64,000 bases of DNA from Haemonchus contortus (taxonomy: Eukaryota > Nematoda > Chromadorea > Rhabditida > Trichostrongylidae): assembly GCA_000469685.2 (NCBI GenBank), contig LS997565.1, positions 41,379,166 through 41,443,165 on the forward strand. The letters run 5' to 3'. The translations under genes were made by a program, and so were the position numbers. Every line of letters begins with the position of its first letter. Position 1 is the first letter of the stretch. This document shows positions 1 through 11,367 of this stretch, piece after piece. A model generated the notes under the pieces. That model made no database searches. It had not been told where the DNA came from and saw only the letters and a program-made list of their open reading frames with translations.

Positions 1-12
1 GTCAACACGCAC

Positions 13-2622
13 TTGGCCATGAACATCGATTCGTACGAAAGATTAACAACCCGAATCGGACGTTTGCGATTAAGAAGATGTGGCTCAACCCCAGCTCTAA
101 CCATCTTCGTTGCTTACGCACCAACATCGAGCTACGAAGAAGAGGAGTTGGAAGCGTTTTATATGGATCTGGAGAGGCTCTACAGAGAAGACCACACTTT
201 CTTCAAGGTCATCGTCGGTGACTTTAACGCCAAGATTGGCCCCAGAAGAACGGCTGAAGAGCTTCACATCGGGACTCATGGAGTGGAATGGAATGAGCAG
301 GGTGAAAGGCTGTCCGAGGTTATCATGACGGCCCATACCATCCATGGTAACTCGCAGTTCCAGAAGCCCTCTCATTTAAGATGGACATGGGAGTCACCTG
401 GTGGACAGTTCCATAATGAAATAGACCACATCATCTTCAATCGGAGATTTTGCCTGACCGACGTCGCTGTTGTTCCGAAGTTCTACACGGGATCGGACCA
501 TCGTCTCCTCCGCGCTAGATTCTGCTTCTCAGTGCGTGGGGAGAGAGCTATGAAGTTTCGGAAACGAAGCCCCAAGACCTCCATCAACTGGGACCACTTC
601 GCTTCCCTTGCGAGTAAATGGGAAGATTCCGTTATCGACAACATCGATGATGAGTACAACCGGCTCGTCGAACATCTTCACGATAGCGCTAGAAAAGCTG
701 AGAGTCCACAAGTAGCCAAGAGACGACTCTCTTCGAAGACTCTCGAGCTGATACGCCAGCGTGGAATCGCGCGAGCTACAGGCAATTATCAACAAACGTC
801 CGAACTTGCGAAGCAATGCAGAGAAGCGATAAAGGAAGATCTGAAACAGAGAAGAGCAGCAGTCATGGACGAAGCCGCCGAGGCCGGAAGGAGCATTCGC
901 AAAGCCCGACGGAGCTTCGCCAACTACAAGACCAAGATGACCTCCCTTCGTCGTCCTGACGGAACCGCTACTGCATCCCGGAGGGCAATGGAGAAGGTCA
1001 TCTACGACTTCTACTCGGATCTCTTCGACAGCCACGTCTACCTGCCTACTCACCATCTCAGGCAAGACGAATATATCGCTCCTTCGGTTCTCCCTTCCGA
1101 AATACGACATGCCATCAAGTCGATGAAGAACTGTACAGCGCCCGTTCCCGATAGGATCAAACCAGAACATCTGAAGAGTATACCACAAGTCATCATCAAA
1201 ACTCTGGCTAGGCTCTTCACGCGGTACCTGTCGGAATGCAAAGTACCCACGTCGTGGAAAACTAGCAAGACTGTATTGCTGTATAAAAAGGGAGATCCAG
1301 ACGATATTGGCAATTATCGCCCAATCTGCCTGCTGTCCGTAATCTACAAGCTTTTCACTCGTGTCATCCTAAACAGGATTGGCAGAATATTAGATGAAGG
1401 ACAGCCATGCGAGCAAGCAGGGTTCCGGAAAGGGTTCAGTACAATCGATCATATCCACACCTTAACAAGGCTCATTGAAGTATCGCGAGAGTACAAAATG
1501 CCGCTATGTCTTACGTTCATCGATTTGAAGAAAGCCTTTGACACTGTCGAGACAGAAGCGGTAATCGAAGCCCTGGGCAACCAGGGTGTTCCTACTCAAT
1601 ATATAAGGATGCTTCGTGAGCTCTACGACAACTTTACGACCAGGATTTCACCATTCTACAAGGAAGTCATTATCAACGTGAAGAGAGGTGTCCGGCAGGG
1701 CGATACCATATCGCCCAAACTTTTCAGTGCCGCTCTCGAGAATATCATGCGTCATTTGGAATGGGAAGACTTGGGAGTGAAGGTCGACGGCCGCTATCTA
1801 CATCACCTCCGCTCCGCAGACGACATCGTTCTCATAACACCGAACATCGAGCAGGCTGAACGAATGCTGGCCGAGTTTGACAATGCTTGTGGAAAGATCG
1901 GATTGAGACTGAACTTAACGAAGACGATGTTCATGAAAAACGGTTTGGTACCTGATGCTCCCTTCACGCTAAACGGAAAGAATATCTCCGAATGCTCTAG
2001 CTATGTGTATCTAGGTCGGGAAGTCAACATGATGAACGACCTAGCTCCGGAGCTGTGCAGAAGGAAACGCGCTGCGTGGGGAGCATTTAAGAATGTCGAG
2101 GGAGTAGTGAAGAAGACAATCCGGCTCCGCGCTCACCTTTTCGACACTGCTGTTCTTCCTGCTTTGACGTACGCCTCAGAGACTTGGACTCTACGAAAGC
2201 AGGATGAGCATGCTGTCAGCGTTGCTCAACGCGCTTTGGAAAGGACGATGCTCGGAATTTCCCTGTACACGCAAGTGCAGAAGGGAATCCGGAGTTCCGA
2301 GCTCCGTCAACGAACGAAGATCAGGGATGCCGTTGACCACGCCGAGAAATCGAAGATCAGGTGGGCCGGACACGTTATGCGATATAGCGATGACCGTTGG
2401 ACCAGGGCGGTTACTGACTGGATCCCTCGGGACATCAAACGAACTCCAGGAAGGCCGCCAACGAGATGGTCAGACTTCTTCACGAAAGCTCTGAACGAAA
2501 GGAATGTTGATCCTCGTGTCCCTGGAGCGATTCATTGGACCACTCTGGCTCGTAACAGGGACGAATGGAGACGTTACTGGCGCCCGCTCGAGGAAATCGA
2601 CGACCAACGGGACGACAGGTGA
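13..2622 (+). mobile_element. RTE-type non-LTR retrotransposon ORF (endonuclease + reverse transcriptase), 5' part outside window
   Basis: A single open frame of about 869 codons that also stays open to the first base of the window, so the true N-terminus lies upstream. The N-terminal part is an APE-type endonuclease, with VGDFNAKIG near residue 69 and SDHRLL near 161. The reverse transcriptase follows: FIDLKKAFD near 501, VRQGDTISP near 561, and the catalytic ADD near 602. The residue before ADD is Ser where the family normally has Phe (FADD). The C-terminus has the [11 protein letters not shown] and NRDEWRRYW motifs of this clade. After the stop come short GACAGGT repeats, typical of RTE 3' tails. 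The frame is intact over 2.6 kb, so this is a young copy. It copies its own RNA at nicked DNA; the RTE assignment is by motif, not by search. Confidence 0.9.
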
Positions 2623-2640
2623 CAGGTGACAGGTGACCTC
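2616..2640 (+). repeat. 3' tail repeats of the RTE-type element
   Basis: Three to four copies of a 7-bp unit (GACAGGT) overlap the stop codon and mark the 3' end of the retrotransposon. Short tandem tails are usual for RTE elements and replace a poly-A tail. Confidence 0.7.
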
Positions 2641-3380
2641 TCCCAGACCCCTTCATCACACCATCACCGCCACTTACCGTATAGACGTGCACCTTGACCG
2701 ACCACAATGCTACAAGGGGATGGGAAAGTTATGGTGACCAAAAACTTGGAGACTGCCAATCAGCATCATCAAGGTTCCACATAGGGCATTTGTAAAGTCT
2801 AGAGCAAATTCAGTAAAGGCATTTGTGATTCTCTTCGAACAACTCGCTGGAATGGTGCAAACGCCTAAAATGGCTGTCCAATATCTATACTCAAACTGTA
2901 AGATATGATTATGGCTCCAATTTCTGACAACCCGTTTTTCTTTGAAATTTGAAATGTCAAAGGCACTAATGGATCATGAAAGAATGGGTTCACCTAAGAA
3001 CTACATAATTTACTGCACCAATTTCAGGGAACGCAAAGCACTTGCCAATCAAAATCCGAGGAACAAAACAGAGAAGGAAAAGAAAAAACCAACAAAAAAG
3101 CAACAATGACGGGAATACAGTTTTCAGCTTTCGAATAGTTATGATTACCTGAATGTATTTCTTCAATAAATATCAGAAAATTTCGAGCTAAAATTTGAAT
3201 ATTGATGATAACGGGTCATTTTATCACTTTTGGGTAACCAAGTGTTCACGAAATCAATCGAACAAAAGAAGTCGATCACGAAACTCAACTGTAGCAGATG
3301 ATGCAATATCGGATATGGTCTGGTAAAAAAATGAGCAATTACCTTCGTATTGACCAGCTTCGGAAGGCAACTGCATATTA
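2641..3380. other. Intergenic, no gene seen
   Basis: AT-rich non-coding sequence between the retrotransposon tail and the mariner copy. Open frames here are short, with no recognisable protein similarity or splice structure. Confidence 0.6.
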
Positions 3381-4286
3381 TTAGGTGTGTGTGCATTAAT
3401 TACCGCCGCCGAATTGAAAGGGTCGATGCGCGAATCATGTTAGAGGTTTACCGGTGAGACCTGTCATGTTCTGTAGGGTTAGGGTATTTGCTACCTGCTT
3501 GGAACAGACAGATCAGTTCTTCCCCAAAATCCCGTTGCTCTCAGACTGATTGGTCATGGAACGTGATGAACCGTTTCCTCGGGGGGCCCTTTCCCTGCTG
3601 TTTAATTTCAAGAAAACTGGCATTGAAGTCCACCGCATGCTTCTATGGAGGACAAGCTTCATCTGAACGAACCTGCTGAAATAGGTTCTCTTCACTCGAG
3701 AGCTTGCAACGAAAGCGGAATGTTTATCGCCAAAAAGTAATGCTGTGCGTGTATTTGGTGGTGGGATCAAAAAGGAGTTTTGAACTATGAGCTGCTGAGC
3801 CCGAACGAAACTGTTACTGCTGGCCGCTACGAACACCAAATTGACAGTTTGTAGGATGCTCTCACCTAAAAGCTCACCTTAATCGCAAGAAAATATCATG
3901 ATGTGCCGTTCCACCACGAACATGCCCGACCCCATGTTGCGAAGAATGTCCTTTAGAAAAATTGCAGTTGTTGGACGGGATCAGCTTGTTCAGCCCGCCT
4001 ATTCTCCGGATCTTGCTCTTTCTGATTACCACCTATTCCGGTTCACGGAAGTCAGTTCGGCAGATATACGCTTCCGGAATGCCGAATAAGTGCGAAAATG
4101 GGTGGATAACAGGATTGCCTCAAAAGATGAAGACCTTTTAGACCCGGAGTCAACAAGATACCAGAAAGATGGCAAGAAGTTGTAGCTAACGATGGGCAAT
4201 AAATTGGTTAATGTACATTTAGTTTTAATTCTGTAATAAGTATGTTTTTGCAGCGAAAAACGGCGGAAATTAATGCACACACCTAA
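3381..4286 (+). mobile_element. Decayed mariner element with terminal inverted repeats and TA duplication
   Basis: The left end TTAGGTGTGTGTGCATTAAT and the reverse complement of the right end match over about 26 bp, and both ends are flanked by TA (3379-3380 and 4287-4288). Inside, broken frames on the plus strand keep mariner transposase blocks: a VWWD-like segment near 3750-3790 and a PAYSPDLALSDYHLF block near 3990-4040 that holds the third catalytic Asp region. Frameshifts and stops are frequent and the element is about 900 bp against the usual 1.3 kb, so it is a dead, internally deleted copy. Mariner transposases move by cut-and-paste at TA sites. Confidence 0.85.
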
Positions 4287-4858
4287 TATAAACCAGTTGG
4301 GGTACGCACGCCAATGCCCACACCACATGCCCACTACCGCTTACCTACGACTTTTAACAACAAAAAATGAATTAAACTTTCATCTCTTCATAATAAAGGA
4401 GCTTTAAGCGAGCCTTGCCACTGCGCTTACCACTACCCTCTTTCGTTAAAACAAATGATACTTTTCGGATCCCAAAATTTTATAGATGAGTAAAAGGGCA
4501 TGCAAATGATATTCAAAATGTGCCGATGTCTATGCCTTTTCGATCTGCTGCTGTTCATCTCAAAAATATCATCAAATAGGCATCCAAAGCCTTGAATGGT
4601 GCTCACAAATGTTGTCGAGTCATAATAATACTATTATCAAATGTCTTTGTGAATTTAGCTCCTTTTCTCTACAGATACATCATTAAATGAGAATCCAAGA
4701 TTATTAGCGGTCGGATAAGTTTTGCCATGAATTATATCAAAGCATGGAGAAACCGTGATCCTTCATTGAATCGCGAACTTCGCTGGGTAGCGGTCGTAAC
4801 CAAGAAATGAATCAAATTCCATGATTGGATCTTGTTCTCTATGGCCTCTTCTAACGTC
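4287..4858. other. Intergenic, no gene seen
   Basis: AT-rich sequence with no convincing coding potential, lying between the mariner copy and the tandem repeat block. Confidence 0.5.
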
Positions 4859-5345
4859 AGTGTTCCCACACTGCCTCCTCTACTCCAATTGACTTTGCTC
4901 TCCAAGTCCGCGGGATCAGGAATTATGGATTTTCGCTCGGACATTTATTTCGCGCACACCCCATCTCCTATGGGCGGGGTCCGCCTACCATAAGTGTCCC
5001 CATCCTGCCGCCTATACTCCAGCCAAGTTTGAATGCTCTAGGGCCAAACTAATAATTTTGGCGCAGATCCCGCCCCCTCTAGACACGGTCCGGTCCTGCT
5101 ACTCGTCTTAAATGTTTTCATCCTGCCTCCAATAATCCTGCTAAATTTGAGCGCTCTAGGTCCACGGAGACAGGATTATGATTTTTCGCTGAAACATTTA
5201 TTGCGCACAAACCCCGCCCCCTGTGGGGCGGAGCCCCATCCTGCCACCCACCATATGTGTTACCATCCTGCCGCCTGTGCTCCTACTAAATTTGAACATT
5301 CTATGTCCATGGGGACAGGAGTTATGAATTTTCGTGCAAACAAAC
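4859..5345 (+). repeat. Degenerate tandem repeat, four units of about 120-142 bp
   Basis: A motif close to GTGTCCCCATCCTGCCGCC recurs near 4859, 4993, 5113 and 5255. Each is followed by a stretch about a CTCTAGG or similar core and, in most units, a TTTCGCT...TTTATT...CGCGCAC segment. Units are clearly related but diverged and of uneven length. The array ends in an ACAAACAAGCAAACAAA run. No protein is implied. Confidence 0.7.
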
Positions 5346-6528
5346 AAGCAAACAAAGTGCTCCAATAATGACCGAGTGCTCTCACAGGAGAGCTGCAGGG
5401 ATTCGCTCTAGGTTTCCAGGTTTGCTCATACAATCGGCATAACTTTGGCAAGGGTCAAAGCGGCTTTGATCTAAAGTCACGCTAATCGCTCATTGAGAAT
5501 AATCATCCATATCTAGCATAGAGACTCCAACCGCCTCCTGGAGAACAAGGACTCAGCATCCTTTCAAGTCGTTATCCAGTATTCGTGGGAATCGATTATC
5601 AACAAAAACAAGCCATTGATATTGCATCGCGGTCAGTCAGTAGCATTTTCACTAGAATCGGCTCATGATGTGGTGGCTGGCACCTCCGCTCTACATCTTA
5701 ATGGCATCTATAAGTAAGTGAATCTTCTTGCAACATCAGTACCCAGTGCTGTGGACAAGCAAAACGCCATGCAGGGTAGGTTCATCAGAAATGAATGTCA
5801 CAACCGAACCGATAGGAAAAGATCGGTCTGCTAGACTATCTGACATTTTTGGGTAAACTCAAGCTAAGGGAATGTCATGCATCTGAATGCCCCAAGCTTA
5901 ATTTTGCACAACATACTTTCTATTTAATTAGATTTGAGGGCTAAACTGTTCACGAAACAAACTGTTGATTTTGATCCATTCGCACTGCCTTTTACGGCGT
6001 GTATTGAGCATCCTACTACATATAATTCGCTATTCAACTGGGTTCCTTCCTTCCATTTGACAGTTGTGGTGGCTAGTAGTATAGGGTATTGGTATCATGA
6101 TTGGATTTGAAGATGGTTGGCGATAATTATTAATGACGAGTGATAAAAGCTGCTTAAGAACCGTCAGAACGGAGAGCCAGAATGCTACAGGAACTGTCAA
6201 TAACTGGTAAGGGAGGATAATGGGTGATAAAATGCAAAAGTCATCCAATCTATCCTCCCTTATTACCGGTGTAATCAAGAGCTCTGAAGAGTATAATGTA
6301 TAGAATGACTGAATCATAAAGAGAGAACGTTAGGATTGATAGCGACTGATAAGCGTAGGCTCAAGAGTGTCAGAAGAGGAAAACTCTTCGGCCTCTCATT
6401 CTTCGACGTGTACGGGGTTGAACTGGTGAGATTTGAAAATCACAGGGTTGATGTGATTTGAAAAAGTGGTAATAACAGTGGTAAATGTTGATAAAGAACA
6501 ATGCCACTGATGGACGAGAGTCCTCTTT
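5346..6528. other. Intergenic, no gene seen
   Basis: Mixed-composition sequence with only short frames. No splice-consistent exon chain was found on either strand. Confidence 0.5.
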
Positions 6529-6592
6529 CATTAATGTTACAAGATTTTTTAAAACCTGTTGCCAAGATGTTAAACAAGTTCTTATCAACTTA

Positions 6593-6618
6593 CGTTTCGG
6601 CGTAATCGCCTTCTTCAG
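6593..6618 (-). ncRNA. Hammerhead-ribozyme-like core in the Penelope 3' region (left arm)
   Basis: On the minus strand a CTGAAGA box is followed by a GGCG/CGCC stem with an ATTA loop, then GAAAC. This has the order of the hammerhead core CUGANGA, stem II, GAAA. Hammerhead motifs are established in Penelope-like elements. Stems I and III were not resolved by eye and one extra A sits before stem II, so activity is not claimed. Confidence 0.5.
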
Positions 6619-6819
6619 AGCCTGGAAACCTGTGCATTATCATTATCCATCCTTCATTCAACAAATCAACTTCAGAAAACCGGTTCTCTAGGCTAAATGT
6701 CTCAAAACGGGCATGATAACCCTAAACATGTTTAACCCACCTCTATGAACCACCGGTCGTTTGGTCGACCGCCGCTAAACTGACCCATAGTCACTTGGGG
6801 TAGCTTTGGATGATATGCC

Positions 6820-7395
6820 CTATCCCTCTCGCCGTGATACTGGGGGCAAACAAAACCCACAGAGGTCAGAGAAAGGCGCGAGTTCATTAGCTACGGCCAG
6901 GCACTCCTCTTTCCTATTCATTTTTGGGGACTTGGCGCTGATGAATAATGCCTCAAGTGTCTTTCGCGCCAAAGTGAGGGGTTCCCGCAATAGGATCCTA
7001 ACTGTAATTCCAAACACCGCACCTTTATGGGACTCTACTTGGTGTGCACCCAAGCGGGTCTCCACCCTTGCTCGATTTAAGCCCTCCAGATGTTCCTTAA
7101 CCCTGATGCACAGGGGTCGTCCAGTCTCTCCAATATATTCATCCTCACGTAGATTGCATGTGATCAGGTAAACGACGCCCGATGTCATGCAGTCACCCTC
7201 CTGTCCATTAGGGCAGACCACGCAATTGGGTGTCAGGCAAATTCGATCGTAGCAGCGGTTTCGAACCAGCCGCTGCTTCAGATTTTCAGGTGGGATTTCG
7301 ACCACTCGTACCATGTCCTTTAGGCCACACTTGTGCAGCGCCGCCCTTATTTCAGAGCTAAAAGCATCACTAATATAGGGGATGCAGAACGCCAC
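6820..7395 (-). CDS. Penelope-like GIY-YIG endonuclease domain, 5'-truncated
   Basis: This 191-codon frame is open from the inversion junction to its stop. Residues 75-80 (VYLITC) and 87-91 (YIGET) are the GIY and YIG halves of the motif, followed by a conserved Arg near 99 and EH at 101-102. A cysteine cluster at residues 53, 58, 61 and 69 precedes it, as in the zinc-binding linker of Penelope-like elements. In intact elements this domain sits C-terminal to a reverse transcriptase and nicks target DNA. Here the reverse transcriptase is missing, so the reading frame is the relic end of an element rather than a working gene. A second copy of its last third lies on the plus strand from about 7403 to 7605. 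Confidence 0.85.
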   Translation of the reverse strand: MAFCIPYISDAFSSEIRAALHKCGLKDMVRVVEIPPENLKQRLVRNRCYDRICLTPNCVVCPNGQEGDCMTSGVVYLITCNLREDEYIGETGRPLCIRVKEHLEGLNRARVETRLGAHQVESHKGAVFGITVRILLREPLTLARKTLEALFISAKSPKMNRKEECLAVANELAPFSDLCGFCLPPVSRREG

Positions 7396-7807
7396 TTTAT
7401 AGAGGTGCGGTGTTTGGAATTACAGTTAGGATCCTGTTGCGGGACCCCTCACTTCGGCGCGAAAGACACTTGAGGCATTTTTCATCAGCGCCAAGTCCCC
7501 AAAAATGAATAGGAAAGAGGAGTGCCTGGCCGTAGCTAATGAACTCGCGCCTTTCTCTGACCTCTGTGGGTTTTGTTTGCCCCCAGTATCACGGCGAGAG
7601 GGATAGGGCATATCATCCAAAGCTACCCCAAGTGACTATGGGTCAGTTTAGCGGCGGTCGACCAAACGACCGGTGGTTCATAGAGGTGGGTTAAACATGT
7701 TTAGGGTTATCATGCCCGTTTTGAGACATTTAGCCTAGAGAACCGGTTTTCTGAAGTTGATTTGTTGAATGAAGGATGGATAATGATAATGCACAGGTTT
7801 CCAGGCT

Positions 7808-7833
7808 CTGAAGAAGGCGATTACGCCGAAACG
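7808..7833 (+). ncRNA. Hammerhead-ribozyme-like core in the Penelope 3' region (right arm)
   Basis: An exact copy of the core seen in the left arm, now on the plus strand: CTGAAGA, a GGCG/CGCC stem with an ATTA loop, then GAAAC. A small AAGTT/AACTT hairpin follows about 5 bp downstream and could be part of stem III. Confidence 0.5.
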
Positions 7834-7897
7834 TAAGTTGATAAGAACTTGTTTAACATCTTGGCAACAGGTTTTAAAAAGTCTTGTAACATTAATG

Positions 7898-8383
7898 CAA
7901 AGCTATGCCAAGATTCATAGAGAGTCGAACATGGAGTCTTCTTTCATCCCTACGAACTCCTCTTCGAACCATAGCCACAGATACTCATAGCCCAGAAACG
8001 GGTTTTCATCTGGATTCATCCTTGAGCCGCATCACGTCCTGTGTCAACAACTGCGTCCTATTCGTGCTCCACGACAATATTCATGGAGAAACTAGAAAAT
8101 GAGAAGGTTGCCAAGGAAAGTGGTGAGGGAAAATAGGGATGAAAACCTCCGGAGGAGGTGAAAAGCTACTGAAGCAAGCGTAGTTAGTATTTTGCTATGC
8201 GGGCTCGAAAAACAGCAATCTGAGCTTGAGTCAAGATCTGAGCACCCCTTATGAGGTCTATCTCATGCAATTTAGCGAAAGGGGGGGGGGGCAATATTCC
8301 CGATATTTACATATTTTTTACTGCTTTTTTTTAGTTATTCACCAATTCAAAGCCACTGACTGAGGTGGTTCAGAAATTCGATT
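7898..8383. other. Intergenic, no gene seen
   Basis: Non-coding stretch containing a G run near 8281-8290; no recognisable gene. Confidence 0.5.
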
Positions 8384-8789
8384 GGTGAAAATGTAGTTGG
8401 GGGGGGGGCCACCTATCACGATGTCGGTATATCAAGAAATGAACTCGATGAAACGCGTTATGCCGTGTTATATCACGGACGTGCCGTGTTATATCGAGGG
8501 CTTTCGTAGGGAAGGAGCACCGCGGTGGGCAAGTTTTCTTTCTTTTTTTGTTTTTTTTGCAGGAGGTAATCATCCCAACCACCCAGGTGCTCCTACCCTA
8601 CCTAGGCTTATTTGGGAAACTAAATTCTCAGCTGAAACCGCATAAAAGAGCTAAGGTGCTCGGTTCCCATTATCCTCTACGCATCCGATACACTGCTATG
8701 ATAACAAGGCTTAACACGTTAGACTGTGTTCATTTCTTGATATACTGACCTTCGGATGGGTGGTCCCCCCCCCCAACTACATTTTCACC
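8384..8789. mobile_element. MITE family 1, copy A (GGTGAAAATG termini, 8-bp duplication)
   Basis: A 406-bp non-coding element with inverted ends GGTGAAAATGTAGTTGGG followed by a G run, mirrored by a C run and the reverse complement. Subterminal sequence (GGTATATCAAGAAATGAAC) is also inverted, so the terminal repeat is long. Flanks ATTCGATT and ATCCGATT form an 8-bp target duplication with one mismatch. Two more copies lie at 29750-30155 and 31891-32298. The 8-bp duplication fits hAT or Merlin; GG-starting ends lean to Merlin, but no transposase is present. Confidence 0.85.
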
Positions 8790-9649
8790 ATCCGATTTAA
8801 TCAACGTCGCACGTTTCTGTAATGGATTTATTCCAGCCAGCTGTGAAGGAAAAGCGTACCACATGTGCTTCGTGAAGAAAGCCTCCGATCTTGAAAAAAC
8901 AGGTCGCTGTGATAGAATATCTGTGGAAAGCAATGATGAAGTCATGAGGCATCCGAAGCTATATGACGTAAGGCAACCAATTTTCGTCAACGTTCGGAAA
9001 TTGTTTTAGTAGCAATTCTAATTACAAAAAAAGATCACCGAATCCTGGCCTGAAGATCTCTTATTTGCAGGGATTACAAGCGGAAGCCTCGCTCTTTTTT
9101 AGTAACTTGAATTACAAGACCAATTTCTAGCTTTTCCTATCACATCCAAATCTGATGGTCCTTTAATGCACCAATTTTCATCAAGTTCATTGTTTTCTAC
9201 CCTAAGCTAGTTTTGATATTATGATTTCCGTCTGCATAGAAGCCTAAATTTTTCCAGATGGGCAGTTTTTATCCGGTCAACAGTTCGATGTCAACATCCT
9301 TGCCAGGGGCTAAAATGATCAGACAAAAAGACAACTCTTCCAAATTTCATGGAAATCTAAAATTCTTTTTTACTTAACTTACAGAGTGATTAGTGTAGCC
9401 TAGCTTGGAAATCTGAATTGGAGTTACCGATTTTTGCGGCACGATCGGAAGAACGGGAAGAAAGGACGAGGGTAGATCGTGACACCCCAACAAGCCTTCC
9501 ATCTCTATTTGGTCAGCAATTGGCACCAGACTAGTCCCGAAGAATAAAATTTTGTACTGACCAGATTATACACTGACTTTTACATAGGCTAGGTTCCACA
9601 ACAAGTCACATCGCGCAACTACCTTCCATTCTGAACGAACGTCGAATGT
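8790..9649. other. Intergenic, no gene seen
   Basis: No coding signal found; short frames only. It may include the eroded 3' remainder of the minus-strand non-LTR element that follows. Confidence 0.4.
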
Positions 9650-10923
9650 GGTGCGCATTTCAAATTTTTCTTCTTCTTCTCCTCCTTAGCGTTAATCCCG
9701 CGTCGTCCACTTTTCCTGGCAGCCGTCTCCATTTCATTCTACCTACGGCATCTTCTGCCGTCACCTCAGCCTCGGTATGGTCCTTCTTGATCATTTTTCG
9801 CCATCTTTCCTTTGAGGTTCCTCATGGTCGCTTAAATTGAGCCTCGAACTCCATTGCCTCCCTTATCAGATGACTCTGTGGCCTTCTTACCATTAGTACA
9901 TGCCCGAGCCATCGCACGCATTTTTCTCTCATCTCAGTTGAACTGGGACTATTTGCCTAGGCGTCCTGACGTTTTTATTTCTGACCCGATCCAGCCGCGA
10001 CCAGCCGCAGGCGCATCTCTGCATTCTCATTTTAGCGAAGTGGAACTGCCCTTCATGGGTCTTACTCCAGAACCATGCTTCCTTGTCTCCTCGAAAACCA
10101 CCTTGAGTTTCCCCCAGCGTTTCCTCTGCACATCGCAGGATGACCTCTACAGCGTTGCTCCAGGTCTGCTGGTTCGGCCTTTCGGTATCTGAACGTCCAG
10201 CTTCCAGTATTTTCTCTTTGAAGTGTTCTGTTTCAAATCGGTGCAGCTTGCACCTCCGTTCCTCCGTTCCGTTCTTGTCCTTGATTTCCTGGGAGGATCG
10301 ATGACTATGTCTGCTAGGGGAGGCCTGTGTTGTAGAACCAGAATTTCTCCAGGCAGTACCTTTATGTCCTGTACAGTTTCGAGGGACGATTTTCTTCTTA
10401 GCACATGATCTATTTTCTTTTCCTCTCCTCCACTGCTGTAGGTTACCTTCTGAGACTTCACGAAGTAAGACCTGCAGACTGCCAAGTCGTGGGCCAGGGC
10501 AAGGACACTCTTTCCTTCTTCGTTTTTAACTCCCACTCCTCCACCTCCATGTACCCTTTCCAGCCATCTCCTTTCACTGCCGACGTCACTATTCAGAACA
10601 CCTCCTATGGTGAGATAGGCTTCTTCGGAACTGATCGGGGGCCTCGCCGAGGCTCAGATAGTACTCATCTTTTTCTTAGAAGAGGCAGCCGGCTTGAGTT
10701 CGTACACTGGTATTATTGGCCAGTACCCAACCTTCCTGTCTATCCCCACAGCCATGATTCGACTGTTCATCTTTTTGATGGCGGCATCAGAGTCTTCAAG
10801 GGAATCTGCCACTGCAATGGCCACATTTCGCTTGGTGTCTTCTCCGTGAGCCGGCAGGGACCGAACTCGCACTCCCTCTGAGTGCAAACGTGAGCCTACA
10901 TCCTTATCCCATCCGCAGCGCAT
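9650..10923 (-). pseudogene. Decayed non-LTR retrotransposon endonuclease region
   Basis: Broken minus-strand frames line up as one APE-type endonuclease. Near 10840-10690 there is an NVAIAVADS...MAVGIDRKVGYWPIIPVYE block. After a frameshift near 10620-10650 comes a GGVLNSDVGSERRWLERVHG block, then ALAHDLAVCRSYFVK, KKIDHVLRR and LQHRPPLADI between 10510 and 10290. IDHVL and QHRPPL correspond to the catalytic IDY and SDHR/QHRP positions of this family. Downstream (lower coordinates) the linker to the reverse transcriptase is recognisable only in pieces with many stops. It is a dead copy, diverged from the RTE at the window start. Confidence 0.75.
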
Positions 10924-11367
10924 CCCGAATAAGAATGACTATTTTATCTCCTATCTTTAAATGGTGGCTCCGTAGAACAAATGTGAGAATAATCCGTGAA
11001 TCTTTCAGAGGATAAAAAGCGCAGCAATGTGGATAAATGTATCGATAATCAATTCGGATTTAGAACGACTGCACGAAAGTGATTCTGTAGCCTTCCCTCC
11101 GCGTGAGTGATTAATTTCCCAAACATTCTTCTTTTTCCTTTGTTGAAGGAGCTCCGTTAACTACTTCTTGGGCGGAGTGGGTGTAACAGCTAAATTTACT
11201 TTCATTCTCTTCGTTGCTCTAAAATCCTAGGAACTTCACTAGCGATGTTGTTGAACCACCTTCTCACTCCCTAATGCCCAAGCGTCACTGTTTCATGAAA
11301 ATTGGAGTAAAAGTTTATAGAGCGTCAAACGGTATAAGATTGCATTAATCCGACAGAATCGTCCTTC
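10924..11367. other. Intergenic, no gene seen
   Basis: Nothing recognisable between the decayed retrotransposon and the MITE. Confidence 0.5.

Larger units (their letters stand above)
6529..7897. mobile_element. Penelope-like element as a head-to-head inverted repeat (arms 6529-7024 and 7403-7897)
   Basis: Two arms of about 495 bp are near-identical reverse complements, separated by 378 bp. The left arm plus spacer encode the C-terminal GIY-YIG endonuclease on the minus strand; the right arm repeats the last third of that frame and the 3' flank on the plus strand. The 5' (reverse transcriptase) part is absent, so this is a 5'-truncated insertion joined to its own inverted copy. Inverted and partially tandem copies are known for Penelope-like elements. 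Whether the palindrome was made at insertion or later cannot be read from the sequence, but the very high arm identity argues for a recent or single event. Confidence 0.85.

Noticed and set aside
529..1188. 219-codon minus-strand frame opposite the retrotransposon
   Set aside because: Antisense shadow of the reverse transcriptase frame; no domain of its own.
10405..10881. 158-codon plus-strand frame
   Set aside because: Lies antisense to the recognisable endonuclease blocks of the decayed non-LTR element.
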